A stretch of 64,000 nt of DNA from Shewanella gelidii (GTDB lineage Bacteria; Pseudomonadota; Gammaproteobacteria; Enterobacterales; Shewanellaceae): contig NZ_BMPZ01000006.1 of assembly GCF_014647855.1 (NCBI RefSeq), positions 62,001 to 126,000 on the forward strand, in the 5' to 3' direction. Within the stretch, counting starts at the first letter, position 1. Each line of letters begins with the position of its first letter. A program made the translations under genes and the position numbers. Below the pieces are notes generated by a model that saw only the letters and a program-made list of their open reading frames with translations, was not told the origin of the DNA and searched no databases. Below, in pieces: positions 56,096 through 64,000 of this stretch.

Positions 56096-58024
56096 ATGCC
56101 TGTTATTACTCTTCCTGATGGAAGCAAACGAGAGTTTGCAAACCCTGTTTCAACATTAGATGTTGCTCTTGATATCGGTCCCGGACTCGCGAAAGCCTGT
56201 ATTGCTGGACGCGTAAATGGTGAGCTGAAAGATGCTTGCGATATTATCGAAACAGATTCTGAGTTATCCATCATTACCGCGAAAGACGAAGAAGGTCTTG
56301 AAATCCTTCGTCACTCTTGTGCTCACTTATTAGGTCATGCGATTAAGCAGCTATGGCCAGAGACAAAGATGGCGATCGGTCCTACCATTGATAATGGTTT
56401 CTATTACGACATTGATTTGGACCATAAGCTGACGCAAGAAGATATCGACGCGCTTGAAAAGCGGATGCTGAAGCTGGCTAAAACCAACTATGATGTTGTC
56501 AAAAAGGTCGTGAGCTGGCAAGACGCCAGAGATGCATTTGAAGGCCGAGATGAGCCTTACAAGATGATGATCTTGGATGAAAATATTAGTCAGGACTCAA
56601 CACCTGCGCTATATCATCATGAAGAATATACGGATATGTGTCGTGGCCCACATGTGCCGAACATGCGCTTTTGTCATCATTTTAAATTGATGAGTATTGC
56701 GGGTGCGTACTGGCGTGGTAGCTCCGACAATAAAATGCTACAACGGGTTTATGGCACTGCATGGGGTGATAAGAAAGCACTGAAAAGCTACCTCACTCGT
56801 CTAGAAGAAGCAGCAAAGCGTGACCATCGTAAGATTGGTAAACAACTTGATTTGTATCATATGCAAGAAGAAGCACCCGGTATGGTGTTTTGGCACAATG
56901 ATGGTTGGAGTGTATTCCTAGAACTTGAAAAGTTTATTCGTCGCAAACTTGGACAGTACGATTACCAAGAAGTGAAAGGTCCGTTAATGATGGACCGCGT
57001 ACTTTGGGAACGTTCTGGTCACTGGGACAAATATGCTGAAGCTATGTTCACGACAAGTTCAGAAGCTCGCGAATATGCCGTCAAGCCAATGAACTGTCCT
57101 GGCCATGTTCAAATTTTTAACCAAGGTCTTAAATCATACCGAGATTTACCGTTGCGTATGGCTGAGTTTGGTTGTTGTCACCGAAATGAACCATCAGGCT
57201 CTCTGCACGGTTTAATGCGTGTGCGCGGTTTTACTCAAGATGATGCCCATGTATTTTGTACTGAAGATCAAGTACAAGAAGAAGTTATTGCTTGCATTAA
57301 GATGGTTTACGACACTTATGCCACATTTGGCTTTAACGATATTGTTGTCAAGCTATCTACACGCCCTGAAAAACGTATTGGCGATGATGCGATGTGGGAT
57401 CGTGCTGAAGAAGCACTAAAGGAAGCTTTGGCTGCAAATGATATTAAATATGAAATCCTTCCAGGTGAAGGCGCTTTCTATGGCCCCAAAATCGAATTTA
57501 CATTACATGACTGCTTAGATCGTGCATGGCAATGTGGTACCGTCCAATTGGATTATGCGTTACCAAATCGACTGGGTGCAACTTATGTCGCTGAAGACAA
57601 CAGCCGTCAAACACCGGTCATGATCCATCGCGCTATTCTAGGATCATTGGAGCGCTTCCTTGGTATTTTGATTGAAGAGTACGCAGGCAAATTCCCAACT
57701 TGGCTAGCCCCGCAACAAGTGGTTGTTATGAATATTACAGATAAACAATCATCTTATGTCGAAGAAGTGGTAAATAACTTCAAAGAACTGGGTATTAGAG
57801 CTGGTAAAGACTTGAGGAATGAGAAAATAGGCTTTAAAATACGCGAACACACTCTAAGACGTGTGCCTTACCTATTGGTCGTTGGTGATCAAGAAATGGA
57901 TAATAAGGAAGTCGCGGTTCGTACCCGAGATGGTGTTGACTTAGGCAAAATGAAGTTCGAAGACTTCGCTGCCAAGATCAATCAAGAAATTTCGAACCGT
58001 AGTCTCAATTTGTTGGAGGAATAG
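56096..58024 (+). CDS. thrS: Threonine-tRNA ligase
   Basis: ThrRS charges tRNA-Thr and in E. coli represses its own translation. The 642-residue product has the N-terminal TGS domain ([14 protein letters not shown]), the editing domain with [10 protein letters not shown], the class II core ([54 protein letters not shown]), and an anticodon-binding C-terminus. The ATG at 56096 has AAGGA upstream, right after the operator stem. Its last codons contain the ribosome binding site of infC. Confidence 0.98.
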   Translation: MPVITLPDGSKREFANPVSTLDVALDIGPGLAKACIAGRVNGELKDACDIIETDSELSIITAKDEEGLEILRHSCAHLLGHAIKQLWPETKMAIGPTIDNGFYYDIDLDHKLTQEDIDALEKRMLKLAKTNYDVVKKVVSWQDARDAFEGRDEPYKMMILDENISQDSTPALYHHEEYTDMCRGPHVPNMRFCHHFKLMSIAGAYWRGSSDNKMLQRVYGTAWGDKKALKSYLTRLEEAAKRDHRKIGKQLDLYHMQEEAPGMVFWHNDGWSVFLELEKFIRRKLGQYDYQEVKGPLMMDRVLWERSGHWDKYAEAMFTTSSEAREYAVKPMNCPGHVQIFNQGLKSYRDLPLRMAEFGCCHRNEPSGSLHGLMRVRGFTQDDAHVFCTEDQVQEEVIACIKMVYDTYATFGFNDIVVKLSTRPEKRIGDDAMWDRAEEALKEALAANDIKYEILPGEGAFYGPKIEFTLHDCLDRAWQCGTVQLDYALPNRLGATYVAEDNSRQTPVMIHRAILGSLERFLGILIEEYAGKFPTWLAPQQVVVMNITDKQSSYVEEVVNNFKELGIRAGKDLRNEKIGFKIREHTLRRVPYLLVVGDQEMDNKEVAVRTRDGVDLGKMKFEDFAAKINQEISNRSLNLLEE

Positions 58025-58027
58025 GTC

Positions 58028-58567
58028 ATAAAGATCAAGAAAGCAGGGCGTCAGTCGGCCCCAAATAGAATCAATGAAGAAATTACTGGCGTGCAGGAAG
58101 TACGTTTATCTGGAATTGATGGCGAAGCCCTCGGTGTGGTAAGCATTAGAGACGCGCAAGATTTAGCCGATGAAACTGGTGTTGATTTAGTTGAAATCAG
58201 CCCGAATGCTGAACCTCCAGTCTGTCGTATTATGGACTACGGAAAGTATCTTTTTGATAAAGCGAAAGCACAAAAAGAACAAAAGAAGAAGCAGAAACAG
58301 ATCCAGGTGAAGGAAGTTAAATTCCGCCCTGGTACTGATGAAAACGACTATCAGGTAAAACTACGCAACCTGACTCGTTTTCTGGAAGACGGAGACAAGG
58401 CGAAAGTTACGCTGCGTTTCCGTGGTCGTGAAATGGCTCACCAAAACCTAGGTATGGATCTTTTGAACCGTATCAAAGGTGATTTGGAACCAATCGCGAT
58501 AGTTGAGTCTTTCCCTAAAATGGAAGGCCGACAAGCAATCATGGTGCTTGCACCAAAGAAAAAATAG
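58028..58567 (+). CDS. infC: Translation initiation factor IF-3 with ATA start codon
   Basis: IF3 binds the 30S subunit, prevents 50S joining and proofreads start codons. The 179-residue product aligns with E. coli IF3 from residue 1 only if translation begins at the ATA at 58028: [19 protein letters not shown] parallels the E. coli N-terminus. GGAGGA lies 7-8 bases upstream, inside the end of thrS. E. coli infC uses the rare start ATT, and IF3 rejects it, giving autoregulation; ATA should act the same way. The next normal start, GTG at 58091, would remove 21 conserved residues. The rest ([46 protein letters not shown]) is typical. Confidence 0.93.
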   Translation: MKIKKAGRQSAPNRINEEITGVQEVRLSGIDGEALGVVSIRDAQDLADETGVDLVEISPNAEPPVCRIMDYGKYLFDKAKAQKEQKKKQKQIQVKEVKFRPGTDENDYQVKLRNLTRFLEDGDKAKVTLRFRGREMAHQNLGMDLLNRIKGDLEPIAIVESFPKMEGRQAIMVLAPKKK

Positions 58568-58650
58568 TAAGGCCCTAATAAAGTAGCGGGAGTCGTTATG
58601 GCTTTCGCTCGCCTTGCGTTTTATTAATATCCCAATGCGGAGTTTTTGTA

Positions 58651-58845
58651 ATGCCAAAAATGAAAACTGACAAGGGTGTAGCGAAGCGTTTTAAGAAAAC
58701 CGCCAATGGTTTCAAGCGTAAGCAAGCTCATTTACGTCACATCTTGACCAAGAAGAGCACTAAGCGTAAACGTCACTTACGTGCTAAATGTTTAGTAGCT
58801 AAGTCTGATGTGCCAGCAATTGCACGTCAACTACCGTACGCTTAA
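58651..58845 (+). CDS. rpmI: 50S ribosomal protein L35
   Basis: The 64-residue basic protein has the L35 pattern [20 protein letters not shown] at the start and [12 protein letters not shown] in the middle. It follows infC by 83 bases and precedes rplT by 18 bases, the universal infC-rpmI-rplT order. In E. coli L20 represses rpmI-rplT translation from a site near here; I could not assign that structure with confidence. Confidence 0.97.
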
Positions 58846-58863
58846 TTAGAGGAGTAAAGAACA

Positions 58864-59220
58864 ATGCCTAGAGTTAAGCGCGGTGTAACCGCTCGTGCTC
58901 GTCACAAGAAAGTACTTAAACTAGCCAAAGGTTATTACGGAGCTCGCTCTCGTACTTACCGCACAGCAATTCAAGCTGTGACTAAAGCTGGTCAATACGC
59001 TTACCGTGACCGTCGCCAGAAGAAACGTCAATTCCGTCAACTTTGGATTGCACGTATCAATGCGGCTTCTCGTCAAAATGGTCTATCTTACAGCCGTTTC
59101 ATTAATGGCCTTAAGAAAGCGTCAATCGAAATCGATCGTAAGATTTTGGCTGACATCGCTGTATTCGACAAAGTTGTATTTGCAGTTTTAGTTGAAAAAG
59201 CGAAAGAAGCTTTAGCTTAA
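58864..59220 (+). CDS. rplT: 50S ribosomal protein L20
   Basis: The 118-residue protein is an early 23S rRNA-binding protein. It begins [20 protein letters not shown], followed by [13 protein letters not shown], and includes [24 protein letters not shown] lies upstream of the ATG. It is the last gene before a strong terminator. Confidence 0.98.
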   Translation: MPRVKRGVTARARHKKVLKLAKGYYGARSRTYRTAIQAVTKAGQYAYRDRRQKKRQFRQLWIARINAASRQNGLSYSRFINGLKKASIEIDRKILADIAVFDKVVFAVLVEKAKEALA

Positions 59221-59238
59221 TTAGTAGCTAATTCAGAG

Positions 59239-59263
59239 AAAGGGACCTTCGGGTCCCTTTTTT
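59239..59263 (+). terminator. Intrinsic terminator of the thrS-infC-rpmI-rplT group
   Basis: AAAGGGACC and GGTCCCTTT form a 9-bp stem closed by a TTCG tetraloop, followed by a T-run. Confidence 0.92.
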
Positions 59264-59285
59264 ATGTCTTTCTTTTAATTTAAAA

Positions 59286-59317
59286 ATAAAAAAAACAGGC
59301 ATTAAGCCTGCTTTTTA
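59286..59317 (-). terminator. Intrinsic terminator of trxB
   Basis: On the minus strand, CAGGC and GCCTG form a stem with a 5-base loop, followed by an eight-base T-run. Confidence 0.7.
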
Positions 59318-59331
59318 AAGAACTTTGTAGT

Positions 59332-60288
<957 letters not shown>

Positions 60289-60374
60289 TTAGTGGATTCC
60301 AAAATTTCTAATTGTTGCGATTGTATGGAAAATAGATGTGTCGGTAAAGCGACTTTAGCAGATGAGTTTAATCG

Positions 60375-60406
60375 AAAAAAAAGGAGCATCGATGCTCCTT
60401 CTTTTA
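60375..60406 (-). terminator. Intrinsic terminator of ald
   Basis: AAGGAGCATC and GATGCTCCTT form a perfect 20-base palindrome, followed on the minus strand by a T-run. Confidence 0.85.
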
Positions 60407-60432
60407 AATGAATGTCACACTGCTATAAAGCC

Positions 60433-61545
60433 TTAGAACAAGCTAGTTGGCTCAACAACGTCCATATCTAATGCCTCACCAACTTCTTTACAAGTTAGTT
60501 TACCATGCATAACGTTTAGACCGTTCATCAAGTGCTTGTCTTTCAATAACGCTTCTTTATAACCTAGATCTGCTAGTTTGATGATGTAGGGCAGGGTGGC
60601 GTTATTCAGTGCAAACGTTGAAGTACGTGCGACGGCACCAGGCATGTTTGCTACACAATAGTGAACAACATCATCAATGATATAGGTTGGATCTTGGTGA
60701 GTAGTCGCGTGAGACGTTTCAGCACAGCCCCCCTGATCAATGGCAACATCGACAATTGCACTACCAGGCTTCATGCGGGCAATATGATCGCGAGTCACAA
60801 GCTTTGGTGCGGCAGCGCCTGGAATAAGCACACCACCAATGACGAGATCCGCTTCAAGAACGTGCTTTTCGATTGAGTCAGCTGTTGAGTATATCGCTTT
60901 CACACGGTTATCAAATTGCACATTCAGGCGACGCAATGTATCAATGCTGCGGTCAAGAATAACGACATCAGCCCCCATGCCTACAGCCATCTGCGCGGCA
61001 TTTGTACCAACCATACCTCCGCCAATAATGACGACTTTAGCTGGTTCTACACCGGGTACGCCACCCAGTAACATCCCACGTCCGCCTTTCGATTTTTCAA
61101 GCGCCATTGCTCCCGCTTGAATCGACATACGCCCAGCCACTTCAGACATTGGCGCAAGTAAAGGCAAGCCGCCACGCTCATCCGTAACGGTTTCGTAAGC
61201 GATACACACCGCGCCACTCTTGAGTAAATCTTCTGTTTGAGGAAGATCAGGGGCTAAGTGTAAATAAGTGAATAGGATTTGATCATGACGTAACATCGCA
61301 CGCTCAACAGCTTGCGGTTCTTTTACTTTAACGATCATCTCTGCTTTAGCGAAAACATCAGCAGCAGTTGGGAGAATTTCTGCACCAGCAGCTACATAAT
61401 CTTGATCTGAAAAGCCAATGCCATTACCTGCAGTCGTTTGCACAAAAACTTGATGGTCTTTTGCTGTCAGTTCACGAACACTCGAAGGGACCATGCCTAC
61501 ACGGTACTCGTGATTTTTGATTTCCTTTGGAATGCCTATTATCAT
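60433..61545 (-). CDS. ald: Alanine dehydrogenase
   Basis: Ald interconverts L-alanine and pyruvate plus ammonia with NAD+. The 370-residue product begins MIIGIPKEIKNHEYRVGMVP and has the catalytic-region segments AEMIVKVKEPQ and YLHLAPD, the Rossmann motif VVIIGGGMVGTNAAQMA, and AIDQGGCAETS. Length is typical. It is divergent from lrp, and Lrp-family proteins often control alanine dehydrogenase genes, so control by the neighbouring Lrp is plausible. A hairpin in its leader could also matter. Confidence 0.96.
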   Translation of the reverse strand: MIIGIPKEIKNHEYRVGMVPSSVRELTAKDHQVFVQTTAGNGIGFSDQDYVAAGAEILPTAADVFAKAEMIVKVKEPQAVERAMLRHDQILFTYLHLAPDLPQTEDLLKSGAVCIAYETVTDERGGLPLLAPMSEVAGRMSIQAGAMALEKSKGGRGMLLGGVPGVEPAKVVIIGGGMVGTNAAQMAVGMGADVVILDRSIDTLRRLNVQFDNRVKAIYSTADSIEKHVLEADLVIGGVLIPGAAAPKLVTRDHIARMKPGSAIVDVAIDQGGCAETSHATTHQDPTYIIDDVVHYCVANMPGAVARTSTFALNNATLPYIIKLADLGYKEALLKDKHLMNGLNVMHGKLTCKEVGEALDMDVVEPTSLF

Positions 61546-61566
61546 TGTTGAGCCTCAGTTATAGTA

Positions 61567-61588
61567 AAACCCACCTCGAAGTGGGTTT
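61567..61588 (-). promoter_or_regulatory. Terminator-like hairpin in the ald leader
   Basis: AAACCCAC and GTGGGTTT form an 8-bp stem with a 6-base loop. On the minus strand the stem is followed by a short T-run, about 20 bases before the ald ATG. It may be an attenuator or only a leader hairpin. Confidence 0.5.
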
Positions 61589-61724
61589 AATTGTTATTGA
61601 CAATGAGTCTGATACGTCACGTACAGATATAACTAGTATAGTATTGCTTTGCTAGTTTATGATGCTAAAATGCAGTAATAATTAGCGTATTATGTCGTAT
61701 TTTAAGGCTAGCTGAGGTAAATGT

Positions 61725-62228
61725 ATGGCCATCTCCCGTAACAATTCCCTAAAAGATTTAGATAGAATTGATAGAAACATTCTTAATGAATTACAAATCG
61801 ACGGCCGTATTTCCAATGTTGAGCTTTCAAAACGAGTTGGACTTAGCCCCACACCTTGCTTAGAGCGAGTCAAAAGGCTGGAAAAACAGGGTTTCATTAA
61901 CGGATACACTGCGTTAGTGAATCCACATTTTTTAGGTGCCTCTTTACTGGTTTTCGTGGAAATCACCCTGAACCGTGATACACCAGAAGTATTTGATAAG
62001 TTCAATCGCGCTGTGCAATTACTCGATGATATACAAGAGTGCCATCTAGTCTCTGGTGATTTTGACTATCTGTTAAAGACCCGTGTGGCGGATATGTCTG
62101 CCTACCGCAAGCTATTAGGCGAAACTTTACTTAAACTGCCTTCGATATCAGACTCTAGAACTTATGTTGTGATGGAGGAGGTTAAGCAAACCAATCGGGT
62201 TGCCATCAGTGTTACGACGGATTACTAA
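61725..62228 (+). CDS. lrp: Leucine-responsive regulatory protein
   Basis: Lrp is a global regulator of amino acid metabolism. The 167-residue product is very close to E. coli Lrp: LDRIDRNILNELQIDGRISN, the helix-turn-helix NVELSKRVGLSPTPCLERVK, and the RAM domain (LLVFVEITLNR; ECHLVSGDFDYLLKTRV). The N-terminus and the extreme C-terminus differ. It lies between ald and ftsK; lrp next to ftsK is also the E. coli order. Confidence 0.97.
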   Translation: MAISRNNSLKDLDRIDRNILNELQIDGRISNVELSKRVGLSPTPCLERVKRLEKQGFINGYTALVNPHFLGASLLVFVEITLNRDTPEVFDKFNRAVQLLDDIQECHLVSGDFDYLLKTRVADMSAYRKLLGETLLKLPSISDSRTYVVMEEVKQTNRVAISVTTDY

Positions 62229-62543
62229 TCATTCGATATATCGAGGCTGCGGTTCATTTTCCAAAAAGGAGTTCGAAGCTTGCCTAATGTTAGTGGCCTC
62301 GAAGTGTTAATTCATCAATGTAAGTACATTGCTCGAAACACTTATTCCTTTCGTTTTTACTGTCAAAAGTTAAGCGCATTATTCGTCGTGTTTTGTAAGA
62401 AATCCCTTTAGTTTAAAAGAAGTTACTTGAACACACGCTGAACTTGATTTATCACTAATTTTCAGTTGATTACAGCTGCACTAATGCTTTGAATCTGCTA
62501 TTGTATCGCCTAACTGTAATTCCCTTAAGACGGACTTTTTAGT
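62229..62543. other. Non-coding lrp-ftsK gap
   Basis: These 315 bases contain no supported gene. I found no clear LexA-type box (CTGT-N8-ACAG), which E. coli ftsK has, and no obvious terminator for lrp. Confidence 0.45.
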
Positions 62544-64000
62544 TTGACTCAGACTAATTCTTTAAAAACATTGAACGGACTTCAACGCGCTAAAGAAGCG
62601 GGTATTTTTATTACCTGCATGCTGTCGCTGTATTTGTTGTTAGCACTTTGTAGTTTCGACCCCGTAGATCCAGGCTGGAGCCAGAGCAATTATCAAGGTG
62701 AAATTCAAAACCTTACTGGCGCTGTTGGTGCTTGGCTCGCTGATATCTCGTTTTATTTCTTCGGCTTTAGTGCATTTCTAATTCCTGTTGTTTTTTCTGC
62801 TGCCGGCTGGATTGTCTTTAAACAGTCTTACAAACTTGCTGAAGTGGATTACTTTTCCGTTGGATTACGCCTCATTGGCTTTTTATTGATCGTGCTCAGC
62901 CTTGCTGCGCTATCGAGTATGAATGCGAATGATATATATGAGTTTTCTGCGGGCGGAGTTACCGGTGATGTCATTGTCGAAGCCATGCTTCCCTATTTCA
63001 ATCAGTTGGGGACGACACTGTTACTCCTTTGTTTTGTTGGTGCGGGTTTTACATTACTAACAGGCATCAGTTGGCTCACCATCGTTGATACCACAGGTTG
63101 GGCGACGCTGTGGGTCTTGAGAAAAATCGCAAGTATTCCTAGTTTGTTTCGCCGCTCAGGAGATAGCCAAGATACAGAAGGCTTTATGTCCGTTGTTGAT
63201 AAAGTAAAACAACAACGTCAGCAAGCCGCAGAGTCTCTTCCTGATGAGTCTTCCGAAGAATCACTGAATGTCGAAGACGACAATGATGAAGTTGCAGAAA
63301 GGTTCGCCGAAACACCGATTGCAGAGGCCAAAGAGTCACTAGAGCAGCAAGTCTCGGATGAGTTTTCGGAGGCCTTAGGCAGCAGTCAAAGAATTGAACC
63401 TAAAATCTCTTTTGCAGATCAAGAGCAAACGATTGCCCCGCCTTGGTCAGAAGCTGATGCTGGCTTAGATATTAAAACAGAAACCTTAGAGGACGACTCG
63501 GCTGAGATTCATTTTGACAGTGAAGAATCTAAAGGCGCATTAAGCCAAGTTGAACGAGAGAAAAACGCTGAACAAAAAGCCCGAATAGAAGACGGTATTG
63601 TGATTTTACCGGGTCAAGAAGGCCTAGATGCACAGGTAACATACACAAAAGCACCACTGCCAAGTATTTCTTTGCTGGATGTGCCAAATCGTAAAGAGAA
63701 TCCAATCAGCAAGGATGAGTTGGATCAAGTGGCGCGATTAGTTGAAACCAAATTAGCAGATTTCAATATCACTGCCCAAGTGGTTGGAGTATTTCCCGGC
63801 CCAGTGGTGACAAGGTTCGAACTTGAACTAGCGCCGGGTATTAAAGCGTCTAAGATCACCAATCTTTCAAGGGACCTCGCTCGCTCATTGTTGGCAGAAA
63901 GCGTCCGTGTAGTCGAAGTGATCCCGGGCAAGGCCTATGTCGGTTTAGAACTTCCTAACAAATTTAGAGAAACAGTCTTCATGCGTGACGTTCTCGACAG
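62544..64000 (+). CDS. ftsK: DNA translocase FtsK (3'-truncated by the window)
   Basis: FtsK links cell division to chromosome segregation: an N-terminal membrane domain sits at the septum and a C-terminal motor pumps DNA. The frame is open from a TTG at 62544 (TQTNSLKTLNGLQRAKEAG) to the window end, about 485 residues. It shows the multi-helix N-terminal domain (ITCMLSLYLLLALCSFDPVD, then PGWSQ), an acidic linker with many Glu and Asp, and the start of the motor (VVGVFPGPVVTRFELELAPG; VRVVEVIPGKAYVGLELPN). No better start is visible; the TTG has only weak ribosome binding sequence. Confidence 0.94.
   Translation, partial: MTQTNSLKTLNGLQRAKEAGIFITCMLSLYLLLALCSFDPVDPGWSQSNYQGEIQNLTGAVGAWLADISFYFFGFSAFLIPVVFSAAGWIVFKQSYKLAEVDYFSVGLRLIGFLLIVLSLAALSSMNANDIYEFSAGGVTGDVIVEAMLPYFNQLGTTLLLLCFVGAGFTLLTGISWLTIVDTTGWATLWVLRKIASIPSLFRRSGDSQDTEGFMSVVDKVKQQRQQAAESLPDESSEESLNVEDDNDEVAERFAETPIAEAKESLEQQVSDEFSEALGSSQRIEPKISFADQEQTIAPPWSEADAGLDIKTETLEDDSAEIHFDSEESKGALSQVEREKNAEQKARIEDGIVILPGQEGLDAQVTYTKAPLPSISLLDVPNRKENPISKDELDQVARLVETKLADFNITAQVVGVFPGPVVTRFELELAPGIKASKITNLSRDLARSLLAESVRVVEVIPGKAYVGLELPNKFRETVFMRDVLD

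Noticed and set aside
62229..62543. LexA box for ftsK
   Set aside because: CTGT and ACAG fragments occur but never with the required 8-base spacing.

Overview
The window is about 64 kb of ordinary chromosome from a marine-type gammaproteobacterium, most likely an Alteromonadales relative (near Shewanella, Alteromonas or Colwellia). The reasons are the full rsxABCDGE-nth operon, the HexR / zwf-pgl-edd-eda Entner-Doudoroff cluster, a PsrA-FadE pair, the queC-rhombosortase pair, two GAPDH genes flanking a small lipoprotein, and the ald / lrp-ftsK order. Base composition looks moderate and even. I see no insertion sequence, prophage, CRISPR array, rRNA operon or plasmid module. The genus cannot be fixed from this sequence alone.

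Layout. 1-0.8 kb: 3' part of ruvB. 0.8-8 kb: gloA, then the electron-transport operon rsxABCDGE with nth, all on the minus strand. 8-10 kb: a CsrD/MshH-like degenerate GGDEF-EAL protein. 10.3-10.9 kb: five identical tRNA-Asn genes. 11-14 kb: a 0.9 kb non-coding stretch with DnaA-box-like sites, then uvrB. 14-17.5 kb: rhombosortase, queC, queE and a PLP enzyme. 17.8-18.2 kb: three tRNA-Tyr genes. 18-30.5 kb: two small conserved proteins, a GAF-PAS-GGDEF-EAL protein, ychJ, a SnoaL-like secreted protein, an apparently orphan HypX, an Smr protein, an M2 peptidase lipoprotein, and psrA-fadE. 30.6-42 kb: central carbon metabolism (pykA, hexR, zwf, pgl, edd, eda, gapA, a lipoprotein, a long GAPDH). 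42-52.3 kb: a RecQ-family helicase with a small partner, a GNAT enzyme, an S41 peptidase lipoprotein, ecotin, a diguanylate cyclase, and a PatZ-like protein acetyltransferase. 52.4-52.6 kb: two tRNA-Val genes. 52.7-59.2 kb: norM, ribE, a CPXCG protein, a pteridine reductase, and thrS-infC-rpmI-rplT. 59.3-64 kb: trxB, ald, lrp and the 5' part of ftsK.

How the parts fit. The carbon block reads as one HexR-controlled unit: HexR-like palindromes lie upstream of zwf, gapA and, less well matched, pykA. The two GAPDHs may divide glycolytic and gluconeogenic flux. PsrA probably represses itself and fadE through an AAAC-N4-GTTT site. The translation block carries two clear autoregulation signatures: a tRNA-Thr anticodon-arm mimic before thrS, and an ATA start codon on infC.

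I did not find a convincing new multi-gene system. The most useful leads are the HypX homologue with no hydrogenase nearby, the ATA start of infC, the long GAPDH with an added N-terminal domain, the DnaA-box cluster before uvrB, the RecQ-like helicase with its 91-residue partner, and the shared U6-U67 mismatch in all five tRNA-Asn genes.
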